Positions 1 to 6,629 of a stretch of 14,114 bases of DNA are shown in pieces. The DNA is taken from NCBI GenBank assembly GCA_964462335.1, contig CAYWYG010000021.1, forward strand, positions 1-14,114. The letters run 5' to 3'. A program made the translations under genes and the position numbers. Position 1 is the first letter of the stretch. Each line of letters opens with the position of its first letter. The stretch comes from JAPUDQ01 sp964462335 (GTDB taxonomy: Bacteria; Patescibacteriota; Saccharimonadia; Saccharimonadales; Saccharimonadaceae). The notes under the pieces were generated by a model. It saw only the letters and a program-made list of their open reading frames with translations. It had not been told where the DNA came from and did no database searches.

Positions 1-60
1 GCTTTAGCCATTCTACTCAAAGTAAGTTCGAGCTTCGTCGTACATTCGCACCAAAGAATG

Positions 61-88
61 TACCTGACTGATGTCGGGTATTTTCTTT
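61..88 (+). terminator. Possible rho-independent terminator
   Basis: An 8-bp stem (61-68 with 73-80, one G-T wobble) with a 4-nt loop is followed at once by TTTTCTTT. It would end a transcript entering from the left of the window. The stem is only moderately GC-rich, so the call is tentative. Confidence 0.4.
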
Positions 89-163
89 GATATATAGGGG
101 ACACAAGGTGAGCCTTGTGGTCACGTTCCGCGGTCACATCCTGCGACCCCAACTTCGACATAC

Positions 164-294
164 TATCAACCAGTTGATAATCTGTCGATAGTCCTTGCGA
201 TGAGCCACAGGCTCATCTCACCCGTCGCCACATCTTTGCAAACCAGTTTGCAAGAGTGGACTCCCTTGCAAAAAGCCACTGGCTTTTTTCACCC
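164..294. repeat. Tandem 71-73 bp unit with two hairpins per copy
   Basis: Two copies are seen, about 164-223 and 236-294. Each has a first hairpin with core AACCAGTT (168-175 and 241-248), then CCTTGC (193-198 and 264-269), a second 19-nt hairpin (199-217 and 270-288), then TCACCC (218-223 and 289-294). The second hairpins are GATGAGCC/GGCTCATC and AAAAAGCC/GGCTTTTT, so the sequence differs while pairing is kept. The first hairpins likewise differ in their outer pairs. Flanks and loops are conserved and stems covary, which points to selection on structure. Confidence 0.65.
270..289. terminator. Bidirectional terminator-like hairpin
   Basis: An 8-bp stem AAAAAGCC/GGCTTTTT with loop ACT has an A run on its left arm and a T run on its right arm, so it could act as an intrinsic terminator on either strand. 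It is also the second hairpin of the second tandem unit, so it may have another role. Confidence 0.4.
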
Positions 295-448
295 AGTTCG
301 AGTCTAGGAGGTTCGGCGTAGCAAGCAAATGAATGCGAGAGCCGCTCTCGACCCTTTGCGAGCGGAGGAGCGAAGCGATGCCTAGAGAGGAGCCACGAAA
401 GCACAAATTAGTCTCTTATCAGATGATAAAAGAAGTGAGCAAACATCA

Positions 449-460
449 AATGTGCACATT
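449..460. promoter_or_regulatory. Perfect 12-bp palindrome, operator-like
   Basis: AATGTGCACATT is a perfect palindrome 36 bp before the start of the gene at 496. A -10-like TGCTACACT (475-483) follows it, but no good -35 is seen. Position and symmetry suit a dimeric regulator site. No cognate regulator is visible in the window. Confidence 0.35.
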
Positions 461-495
461 GTCACGATCACATCTGCTACACTAAAGAGGCTTAT

Positions 496-1662
496 ATGAT
501 CACACTGGACAATATCGCAAAGGGTCAAGAAAAGACATTTGACAAGGGGTTTCAGCCGATGTCTATCGCGAGGATTGTATTTTATGTCGCAGTTGGATTC
601 AGTGTGTTTTACTTGGGCCCTACCCTCTTACTTACATTTTGGCCAGTAGTCCCAGATGGTATCCTTGCGGTTACCGTAGTGATGGCACTTGTTGGTGCAT
701 TTTTCATCTGGATACTACTTACTCGAGGAACCCAAGCCGAACAAGACAAGAAAGACCAGTTGATACTATCATTCCTCGAAAAGAATAATTTCGTGGAAGT
801 TTCTCATTTCTTGCTTAGGGATGTAAAAAACGAAAATGACGCAGTATTTAAGGTATCCGAAATTCTAAAAAATGAGTTTCAAAAAGCAGGATTACCAGAT
901 GCATCAATCGAACAATTGCCAAATTTGGAGCGAATTTGCAGATGGATGCTGCCGCCAATTCTAGAAGATGATCATGGTCGTAACCACGATAGTAAGTACA
1001 CTATCTGCCTGCAAAAAACTGATGCCCAGCCTATCATCGCTATTTCTCGAGAGAGGAGAGGCAAGTACGATTGGGCGGTTGCGCTTCCGATGAACATACC
1101 CAGCGCTATTGCAAACGTCTACGTGAGCGTAAGCCCTAAAACATATTTCGGCTCAGATGATGAAGTAATCATCACACGCATCAAAGATAGATATAGACTG
1201 TATGCAGCATCTGGAGGTGGAAGTGATACGCATTATATTAGTGATAAGTTAAATCTATACACGGTTGGCACAGAGACATTGCCATTTGACTTTGAGTTTT
1301 ATGATACATTACTCATCGTGAGACAGCCAACCATGGCACTCGAACGCATCACCAAGTCTAGAGCACAGTCACTTCAGCTCTATGATCCAAGAACTATCGA
1401 AAAACTACAAAGTCAGATAAATTATATTCTCAAGCAGCTCGAGCTACCAACGGGGTCATACTCGTCAATAGGAAAAATGCTCAATATATTCGATGATAAA
1501 AGTATTTGGCGACACAAACTCTACCAGGATCGGGCAAAAATCCTATTCGCAAATGTTTCTTACTGGTCACGAACGGCAATTGTTTTTTATATTTTGTTAT
1601 GCCTCGGGTTCATCGTAACCGCCTTTATCGCCTTTGCCATCCGCGATTTCATTGCCAACTGA
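496..1662 (+). CDS. Hypothetical membrane protein with three predicted TM segments
   Basis: A 388-residue protein whose family I do not recognise. Two hydrophobic segments lie near the N-terminus (about residues 25-49 and 54-76), then a polar domain of roughly 280 residues, then one C-terminal TM segment (about 362-384) followed by a short polar tail. The stretch at about 83-135 is charged and probably helical. The central domain has a beta-rich look, with a Gly/Ser cluster ASGGGSD near residue 240 and an aromatic run FDFEFYD near 265. The start is supported by an AAAGAGG ribosome binding site 5 nt before ATG. By eye the gene is more AT-rich than the ddl, rarA and typA genes, so acquisition by transfer is possible. 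A loose resemblance of the central part to DUF3137-type membrane proteins was considered but is not strong enough to name. Confidence 0.8.
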   Translation: MITLDNIAKGQEKTFDKGFQPMSIARIVFYVAVGFSVFYLGPTLLLTFWPVVPDGILAVTVVMALVGAFFIWILLTRGTQAEQDKKDQLILSFLEKNNFVEVSHFLLRDVKNENDAVFKVSEILKNEFQKAGLPDASIEQLPNLERICRWMLPPILEDDHGRNHDSKYTICLQKTDAQPIIAISRERRGKYDWAVALPMNIPSAIANVYVSVSPKTYFGSDDEVIITRIKDRYRLYAASGGGSDTHYISDKLNLYTVGTETLPFDFEFYDTLLIVRQPTMALERITKSRAQSLQLYDPRTIEKLQSQINYILKQLELPTGSYSSIGKMLNIFDDKSIWRHKLYQDRAKILFANVSYWSRTAIVFYILLCLGFIVTAFIAFAIRDFIAN

Positions 1663-1710
1663 TAGAGAGTCCGATCGATTACGTGAGTTCTTCTATGATA
1701 GACTAGGTAT

Positions 1711-2169
1711 ATGCGTAAATTGGTAGTGTTTGTTGTACTCATCGGTGTAGTTGCCGGCGGGATATGGTACCTCACTCAACCAGCACCGCGTGAACCCGAT
1801 ATGCCGATCATCAACGCGAAGATTGGAGACAAAACATTCCGCCTGCATGCCCCGAAAACTGACAAAGGTCGAGAGATTGGCCTTGCGGCATTCGACAGTA
1901 TCGCAGAAGATGAGGGTATGATATTTTTGGGTATGCCTGAGGGTACTCAGGGTATATGGATGAAAAACATGAAATTCGATATAGACGTACTATGGGTAAA
2001 CAGTGACCATCAAATCGTCTACATCATCCAGGGTATGTCGAAATCTGACCAACAGACCGTCTATCGTAATCCTACGAATATGCGTTCTCACTACGTCATC
2101 GAACTTGCCAACGAATCCTGTAATAAATACGGTATCAGCGTCGGGCAAACTGTGTCACTCAATCAATAG
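1711..2169 (+). CDS. DUF192 family protein, membrane-anchored
   Basis: A 152-residue protein with an N-terminal hydrophobic segment (about residues 4-21) that is a signal anchor or uncleaved signal peptide, so the rest is probably outside the membrane. The remainder matches the DUF192 pattern: a KGREIGL block near 52-58, GMIF at 69-72, the hallmark WMKNMKFDIDVLWV at 83-96, an Ile/Val-rich strand near 102-106, YVIELA at 128-133 and a closing GISVG at 141-145. DUF192 proteins are small extracytoplasmic beta-rich proteins of unknown biochemical role. The start is the first ATG of the hydrophobic segment; upstream there is only a weak AGG and TATGAT/TAGACT boxes (1694-1704). The gene follows the previous one by 48 bp and converges on the slipin gene with a 3-bp gap. 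Confidence 0.88.
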   Translation: MRKLVVFVVLIGVVAGGIWYLTQPAPREPDMPIINAKIGDKTFRLHAPKTDKGREIGLAAFDSIAEDEGMIFLGMPEGTQGIWMKNMKFDIDVLWVNSDHQIVYIIQGMSKSDQQTVYRNPTNMRSHYVIELANESCNKYGISVGQTVSLNQ

Positions 2170-2179
2170 AGCTTATTGA
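2163..2179. other. Palindrome spanning two convergent stop codons
   Basis: TCAATA and TATTGA form a 6-bp stem around a 5-nt loop. The structure contains both the TAG of the DUF192 gene (2167-2169) and the TAA of the opposing slipin gene (complement of 2173-2175). It is too AT-rich and lacks a T run, so it is a poor terminator, but it is the only structure separating the two convergent genes. Confidence 0.3.
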
Positions 2180-2916
2180 CGCCCACGTAGTGCATCGATC
2201 AGTTCTACCGGGAAAAGCATCATCGTCTTTTGGCTTGGCTCGGTACTGATACGCTCGAGCGTGTTGAGGGTACGAAGATTGATCGCGCCGGGAGTCGATG
2301 ACAATATCTTGGCGGCTTCTGCCAATGTCTGTGCGGCTTGTTTTTCACCGTCAGCGTTGATGATGTTGCTGCGACGTTCACGCTCTGCCTCGGCTTGTTT
2401 GGCCATGGCGCGCTTCATGTCCTGCGGCAACTCAATATTTTGCACTTTGACATTTTCGACATCGATACCCCATTTGTCCGTCTCACTATCGACGATCTCT
2501 TTGATCTGTTGTGAGATTGCATCGCGCTTTGCAAGTAGGTCATCGAGATCGACATTGCCTGTCACGTCGCGTAATGCCGCCTGGGCAAACTGACTCGTCG
2601 CATAGATATAGTTCGTCGTCTCAAGCACTGCTTTGGGAGCATCGATGACACGGAAATACACCACCGCATCGACACCGACGGTCACGTTATCTTTCGTGAT
2701 GACTTCTTGCTTGGGCACATCGATAGGCGTACTCCGCACGTCAACTTTTGTCATGTGCTGAACGACAGGGAGTACCAACCGCCAGCCCGGCTCACGTACG
2801 CCGCTAAACCGCCCAAATGTCAGCACCACACCTCGCTCATATTGATTGATGATGCGTAAGCTCATCACCACGATCGCAAGTGCTGCGAAGATAACAAAAC
2901 CGATAAATCCGTCCAT
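2173..2916 (-). CDS. SPFH/band 7 protein, stomatin/slipin type
   Basis: A 247-residue protein of the prohibitin-stomatin family, which forms oligomeric ring-like assemblies in membrane microdomains. One N-terminal membrane segment (about residues 4-21) is followed by the band 7 domain: INQYERGVVLTFGRF at 23-37, REPGWRLVLP at 41-50, a TPIDVPKQEVITKDNV block at 63-78 and VVYFRV at 85-90. Then comes a helical coiled-coil region with the typical QAEAERERRSNIINADGEKQAA pattern around 174-195. Stomatin genes are often paired with an NfeD protease gene, and none is visible here. The start is decided by a strong AAGGAGG (complement of 2921-2927) 4 nt before ATG. It lies 34 bp downstream of the Mur ligase on the same strand, so it may be read with that operon, though it also has its own -10-like box. 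Confidence 0.92.
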   Translation of the reverse strand: MDGFIGFVIFAALAIVVMSLRIINQYERGVVLTFGRFSGVREPGWRLVLPVVQHMTKVDVRSTPIDVPKQEVITKDNVTVGVDAVVYFRVIDAPKAVLETTNYIYATSQFAQAALRDVTGNVDLDDLLAKRDAISQQIKEIVDSETDKWGIDVENVKVQNIELPQDMKRAMAKQAEAERERRSNIINADGEKQAAQTLAEAAKILSSTPGAINLRTLNTLERISTEPSQKTMMLFPVELIDALRGRQ

Positions 2917-2935
2917 CTTTCCTCCTTATAATTTC

Positions 2936-2944
2936 ATTGTAGCA
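2936..2944 (-). promoter_or_regulatory. Extended -10 promoter of the slipin gene
   Basis: The minus strand reads TGCTACAAT here, an extended -10 box. Transcription would begin near 2929, just before the AAGGAGG ribosome binding site, giving a leader of about 13 nt. No good -35 is seen. Confidence 0.4.
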
Positions 2945-2950
2945 CGTAGA

Positions 2951-4258
2951 TCACGCATCAAGTAAGTCACCGAAATGCGCACGCTTCTTGTGATCCCAAA
3001 ATGTTGACTGACGTGCGAGATATCGTATGTCTGTCGGATCGGCAAGCATCTTTTTCGTCGCTTCTTCGAGATAATAGCCGCCAAATGGCCCTTTCACAAA
3101 TACCGCATCGCCTGAGCGTAACACGTGGTCGCGCATATAGGCGCCAGCCTCAGCTGACGTCTCAAACGTAAAGAGATTTTTATCTTTGACAAAACCATGA
3201 TCCTTCTTGGCATGTGCACCAAAACGCCCGATCGACATACCGCCGACCAGTACCAGGACATCGAGGTCGGCAAATTCTGCCGCAACCTGCGCGTAGCCTT
3301 CATCCGCAAACTCACCGAGCTCATGCATATTGCCGATCACACCGATATGACGATCGGCTGGCATACGTTTGAGCGTTTGTAGCCCGGCAACTCCGGCGAC
3401 TGGGCTGAAATTGGCCGTATCATCGATGATCGTAGAGTCGTGTACGCCTCGAAATAGCCCCATTCGCCCTGCTGCTGGGCGAAGTTGCGGCATCGTGCGC
3501 ACGAGCACATCACGACTGATACCAAGTTTGTGTGCGACGAGGAGAGAGCCAGCGAGCTGGCGAATGATCGGCTCAGAGATCAGTTGTAGTTCAACCGCGT
3601 CGTAGTGCTGATCGTCGATCACAAAATCAACAACCGTGCCGGTACGTTTCCATTGTTTGATCGTATACGTTGCAACCGCACCTTCTGTGCCATAGCCATA
3701 CCACGTGACGTCTTTGAGCATATCGGTGTATTTTTGCGCAACATCTGCGGTGTTCACGACACCAAATTGCTTGACTGCCGCAACCGACTGGATCTCTTCT
3801 TGACCGACGATGTCGATCGTCTTCAAGAACTCCATATGCTCCGGCGTGACCGCTGTCAGCATCGTGACATCAGGCCGCCAAAATCGTACCATCTCGCCCA
3901 TATCGCCTGGCCCATCGATACCATACTCGAGCACAATGATCTTTGGGTGATGCGTCAGCCCATAGCCAACTGCCTGCAACATCTTACCAATCCACGAAAG
4001 TGGCGAGCTCACGTCAGGTACTTTTTGCTGAAAAATTGAGAGGTAGAGCCCGAGACCTTTGTTGTAACTATCGTCCATATACGACACGTGTCGTTCGGTT
4101 TCGAGCAGTTTTGCGAGCATGAGTTTAGACGATGTCTTGCCGACACTGCCCGCAGTGACGATAACCAGTGGCCGATAAAGCGCAAGAAAGCCTTTGGCAA
4201 GCAATTTGAAGACTGATTCGACTACTCGTTTTGACGTGCTCTCAGCCTCTGCCGACAT
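2951..4258 (-). CDS. Mur ligase family protein, MurF-like, lacking the N-terminal domain
   Basis: A 435-residue ATP-dependent ligase most like MurF, which joins D-Ala-D-Ala to the UDP-MurNAc peptide in the cytoplasm. Visible motifs: P-loop AGSVGKTSS at 36-44; LEYGIDGPGDM at 110-120; TPEHMEFL at 138-145 with the conserved His; DDTANFSP at 279-286, the equivalent of the MurF DDxYNANP motif; GNMHELGE at 309-316; and VKGPFG at 389-394. The order is central ATPase domain then C-terminal ligase domain. In standard MurF the P-loop lies around residue 100 after a UDP-substrate-binding domain; here only about 35 residues precede it, so that domain is absent. The ATG overlaps the ddl stop codon by one base (TGATG), implying translational coupling and supporting a role in wall precursor synthesis. 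An amide ligase with a different substrate remains possible. Confidence 0.85.
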   Translation of the reverse strand: MSAEAESTSKRVVESVFKLLAKGFLALYRPLVIVTAGSVGKTSSKLMLAKLLETERHVSYMDDSYNKGLGLYLSIFQQKVPDVSSPLSWIGKMLQAVGYGLTHHPKIIVLEYGIDGPGDMGEMVRFWRPDVTMLTAVTPEHMEFLKTIDIVGQEEIQSVAAVKQFGVVNTADVAQKYTDMLKDVTWYGYGTEGAVATYTIKQWKRTGTVVDFVIDDQHYDAVELQLISEPIIRQLAGSLLVAHKLGISRDVLVRTMPQLRPAAGRMGLFRGVHDSTIIDDTANFSPVAGVAGLQTLKRMPADRHIGVIGNMHELGEFADEGYAQVAAEFADLDVLVLVGGMSIGRFGAHAKKDHGFVKDKNLFTFETSAEAGAYMRDHVLRSGDAVFVKGPFGGYYLEEATKKMLADPTDIRYLARQSTFWDHKKRAHFGDLLDA

Positions 4259-5418
4259 CAGACCGCTCCTGCTTTTTTCGCAATCGCAAGTACATCACTC
4301 GCGTCGAGTATCATCGGTGCGATACGATAGGCATGTCGCTCACGCGCAAGCTCCAGCAATGTGTCGATCAGTTGCGGATAGTCGACACCTGATAGCCCCC
4401 AGAGCTTCGGAAACATACTGATCGACGTGAAACCTGGCATCGTATTGATCTCATTGACATGCACGCGATTGTCGCGGTCGACAAAGAAATCAACTCGCCC
4501 GAAACCTTCGCACTCCAGCACTTCGCAAACTTTGATCGCTGTCGCGCTGATCTCTTGATACAGCTCGGGCGCAACATCAGCTGGCGCGATCAGTTTTGAT
4601 GTCGCGTCGCTGTTGATGTATTTGTTGCCGTACGAGTAAAAATCATCATGTTTGATCGTGACAATTTCACCGACAACAGACGCGCGGTGTCCGCCCATAT
4701 TGCCCATGATCGATATCTCAACTTCTCGCCCGATGATACCTGCTTGGACGACAACTTTGACATCATAGTGAAATGCGTGATCAAGCGCCTTCTCGTATTC
4801 ATCTTGGTTCGTCACCCGTGTCACGCCCACCGATGAACCGGCGTTTGATGGCTTCACAAACGCAACATCACTCTCAATTTTCTTTGTGATCTCCTCAAAT
4901 GATGGCACATCACGGCCCTTGCGGAGCGTCACAAAATTGGCGACACGTATACCCGCATCGCGCATCAGGCGATAGGCGACGTCTTTATCCATGCCAACTG
5001 CTGAGCCAAGTACATCAGGTGTTGTGAATGGCACGTCCATCATGCGGAGCAAACCTTGTAGCGTACCGTCTTCAGCGTAATTGCCCAGTACCGCGGGAAA
5101 TATCACGTCACATTCGATGACGACTTTGCCACCATTGTCGATGTCGTAAAACTTGTTCGAACACTGCGTCACCGCCAGTCGGCCAGAGATTGGTCGAGGC
5201 GACAATACGGCCATACCGACGCTCGTAGGATTGTCGACAAAGTCATCTGCCGCATACTGACGCCAGACACCGGATTTGTCGATGCCGACGATCGAGACAT
5301 CATATTTCTCACGATCAATCGCACCTGCAATGTTATACGCCGAGACAAGTGATACTTCGTGCTCGGTTGAGCGCGCGCCCGCAAGCACCGTCACTCGGGT
5401 TTTCGAGGAATTAGTCAT
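4258..5418 (-). CDS. ddl: D-alanine--D-alanine ligase
   Basis: A 386-residue ATP-grasp enzyme that condenses two D-Ala for the peptidoglycan stem peptide. Motifs in order: an N-terminal STEHEVSLVS (17-26) with the substrate Glu; EDGTLQGLL (116-124); GSAVGMDK (138-145); AFVKPSNAGSSVGV (186-199) with the ATP-lid serines; GREVEISIMGN (230-240); DDFYSYGNKY (258-267), the substrate-loop Tyr; and EGFGRVDFF with VNEINTMPGF (304-312, 321-330), the metal-binding Glu/Asn residues. The usual LHGxxGEDG reads VLGNYAEDG (110-118), so the His-Gly pair expected near the D-Ala1 site is missing. It is first in an operon with the MurF-like gene. The ATG lies 7 nt after a perfect TATAAT, so the mRNA is probably leaderless. 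Confidence 0.93.
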   Translation of the reverse strand: MTNSSKTRVTVLAGARSTEHEVSLVSAYNIAGAIDREKYDVSIVGIDKSGVWRQYAADDFVDNPTSVGMAVLSPRPISGRLAVTQCSNKFYDIDNGGKVVIECDVIFPAVLGNYAEDGTLQGLLRMMDVPFTTPDVLGSAVGMDKDVAYRLMRDAGIRVANFVTLRKGRDVPSFEEITKKIESDVAFVKPSNAGSSVGVTRVTNQDEYEKALDHAFHYDVKVVVQAGIIGREVEISIMGNMGGHRASVVGEIVTIKHDDFYSYGNKYINSDATSKLIAPADVAPELYQEISATAIKVCEVLECEGFGRVDFFVDRDNRVHVNEINTMPGFTSISMFPKLWGLSGVDYPQLIDTLLELARERHAYRIAPMILDASDVLAIAKKAGAV

Positions 5419-5484
5419 ATGAGATATTATACACCTGATATCTATCGTTCGGGACTATAATGAATCATATGACTCGAATTCCTC
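5405..5484. promoter_or_regulatory. Symmetric divergent promoter of ddl and rarA
   Basis: The left arm (5405-5431) and the reverse complement of the right arm (5456-5484) match at 24 of 27 positions with one 2-nt gap. Each arm carries TATAAT (complement of 5426-5431; 5456-5461), exactly 7 nt, then ATGACT (ddl start 5418; rarA start 5469). The spacing puts transcription start on or next to the A of ATG in both directions. The 24-bp centre has no clear -35 for either gene. A shared regulator binding both arms is possible. Confidence 0.7.
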
Positions 5485-6629
5485 TCGCCGAAGCTATGCG
5501 CCCGCAGTCGCTTGACGACGTCGTCGGGCAGGCACATATCGTCGGGGAGTCTGGTCTTTTGCGGCGTATCGTCGAGACCAAACAACCGACCAGCCTCATA
5601 CTATGGGGACCGCCCGGCACTGGCAAGACGACACTAGCCCGTATCCTTGCCCGCGAACTCGACGCTGAATTTGTCGAGCTCAGCGCCGTCACGGCCGGCA
5701 AAAAAGACGTGCTCTCCGTCGTCGAACATGCCAAGCAAAATTGGAATCTCAAGATCCGCACAGTTCTCTTCGTTGACGAAATCCATCGCTTCAACAAAGC
5801 CCAGCAAGATGCGTTTTTACCTCACGTCGAATCAGGTCTTCTCACCCTGATCGGCGCGACGACAGAAAACCCGAGCTTCGAGATCATCACACCACTCCTC
5901 AGCCGCAGCCGCGTGCTCGTCCTCGAGCCGCTTAGTAAACCAGACATCATCGCTATCTTGAAAAAAGCTATCCGAAGCGAAAAAGTAACCAGACGTATCA
6001 CCGCAAAAGCGATCGATCTACTCGCAGAATTATCCGGCGGCGACGCACGTCGAGCCCTCGGTAACCTCGAAGTTGCTCTCAGCCTTGCTGACAAAGTGAC
6101 GCCAGCTATCGTCGAAACTGCTGCCCAACGCAAAGTTGCCGCCTACGACAAACTCGGTGATATGCACTATGACGTCATAAGTGCATTTATCAAAAGTATG
6201 CGCGGCAACGATGTCACCGCGACACTCTACTATCTCACTCGCATGATTGACGCAGGCGAAGACCCGAAATTCATCGCACGCCGCATGGTGGTATTTGCCA
6301 GCGAAGATATCGGCCTAGCCGGCAACGGCGCCCTCAGTCTCGCCGTCGCGACATTTCAAGCCGTCGAACGCGTCGGACTACCGGAGGCAAATTACAATCT
6401 CTATCACTGCGCGACTGCCCTCGCCCGCTCGGCTAAATCCCGTGAAATTGCCGATCTCATGATGTCAGCGCGCGACCTCGCCGCACGCTACCCCGACGCT
6501 GCCGTGCCACTCCACTTACGCAATGCACCGACCAAGCTCATGCGTGACCTCGGCTATAGCAAAGGGACAGAGTGGAAAGCTGGCTTCACTCACCCCAAGG
6601 GTTTCTTACCCGACGACGTTATAGTTTGA
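5469..6629 (+). CDS. rarA: Replication-associated recombination protein A (RarA/MgsA AAA+ ATPase)
   Basis: A clamp-loader-like AAA+ ATPase that acts at stalled replication forks. Numbered from an in-frame ATG at 5460, it has Walker A GPPGTGKTT at 50-58, Walker B LFVDEIHRF at 103-111, sensor 1 IGATTENP at 131-138, an arginine-finger region SRSR at 148-151 and sensor 2 GDARRALGN near 195. These are followed by the family's C-terminal part (YDKLGDMHYDVISAF, then FIARRMVVFASEDIG). I prefer the ATG at 5469, giving MTRIPLAEAMRP and 386 residues, because the 5460 ATG overlaps the TATAAT box (5456-5461) and would lie upstream of the predicted transcript start. Slightly shorter than the roughly 447-residue E. 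coli protein. It overlaps the convergent GH13 gene by 11 bp. Confidence 0.94.
   Translation: MTRIPLAEAMRPQSLDDVVGQAHIVGESGLLRRIVETKQPTSLILWGPPGTGKTTLARILARELDAEFVELSAVTAGKKDVLSVVEHAKQNWNLKIRTVLFVDEIHRFNKAQQDAFLPHVESGLLTLIGATTENPSFEIITPLLSRSRVLVLEPLSKPDIIAILKKAIRSEKVTRRITAKAIDLLAELSGGDARRALGNLEVALSLADKVTPAIVETAAQRKVAAYDKLGDMHYDVISAFIKSMRGNDVTATLYYLTRMIDAGEDPKFIARRMVVFASEDIGLAGNGALSLAVATFQAVERVGLPEANYNLYHCATALARSAKSREIADLMMSARDLAARYPDAAVPLHLRNAPTKLMRDLGYSKGTEWKAGFTHPKGFLPDDVIV

Larger units (their letters stand above)
1..495. other. Hairpin-rich noncoding region
   Basis: No convincing gene lies here; the only open frames are short, tryptophan-rich on the minus strand and run through the palindromes. 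Perfect or near-perfect short-loop inverted repeats occur at 40-47/56-63, 61-68/73-80, 102-108/113-119, 155-160/183-188 enclosing 164-170/173-179, 199-206/210-217, 236-243/246-253, 270-277/281-288, 336-341/345-350 and 416-421/424-429. Most have 6-8 bp stems with loops of 2-8 nt. The middle four are spaced about 35-37 nt centre to centre. The stretch could be a structured RNA, a protein-binding array or decayed mobile DNA. No known RNA family was recognised. Confidence 0.6.

Noticed and set aside
164..179. Integron attC site
   Set aside because: TATCAAC/GTTGATA recalls attC core ends, but the consensus RYYYAAC/GTTRRRY is not met and no tyrosine integron integrase is present.
164..294. CRISPR array
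   Set aside because: Spacing near 36 nt looks suggestive, but the repeated elements are palindromes that differ in sequence. There is no constant direct repeat with unique spacers, and no cas gene.
289..310. tRNA T-arm-like CCAGTTCGAGTCTAGG
   Set aside because: The loop resembles a T loop, but the stem has a mismatch and no acceptor, D or anticodon arms can be placed around it.
213..406. Minus-strand 62-63 residue frames in the hairpin region
   Set aside because: They are rich in Trp and Arg, run straight through several palindromes, overlap each other and have no good ribosome binding site. They read as chance frames.
3605..4039. 144-residue plus-strand frame opposite the Mur ligase
   Set aside because: It is a shadow frame on the antisense of a gene with clear Mur ligase motifs, with no supporting signals. 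Similar shadows opposite the GH13, typA and recombinase genes were dropped for the same reason.
5460..5468. Upstream ATG for rarA
   Set aside because: The codon overlaps the TATAAT box and would precede the predicted transcript start. The 5469 ATG gives the typical N-terminus.
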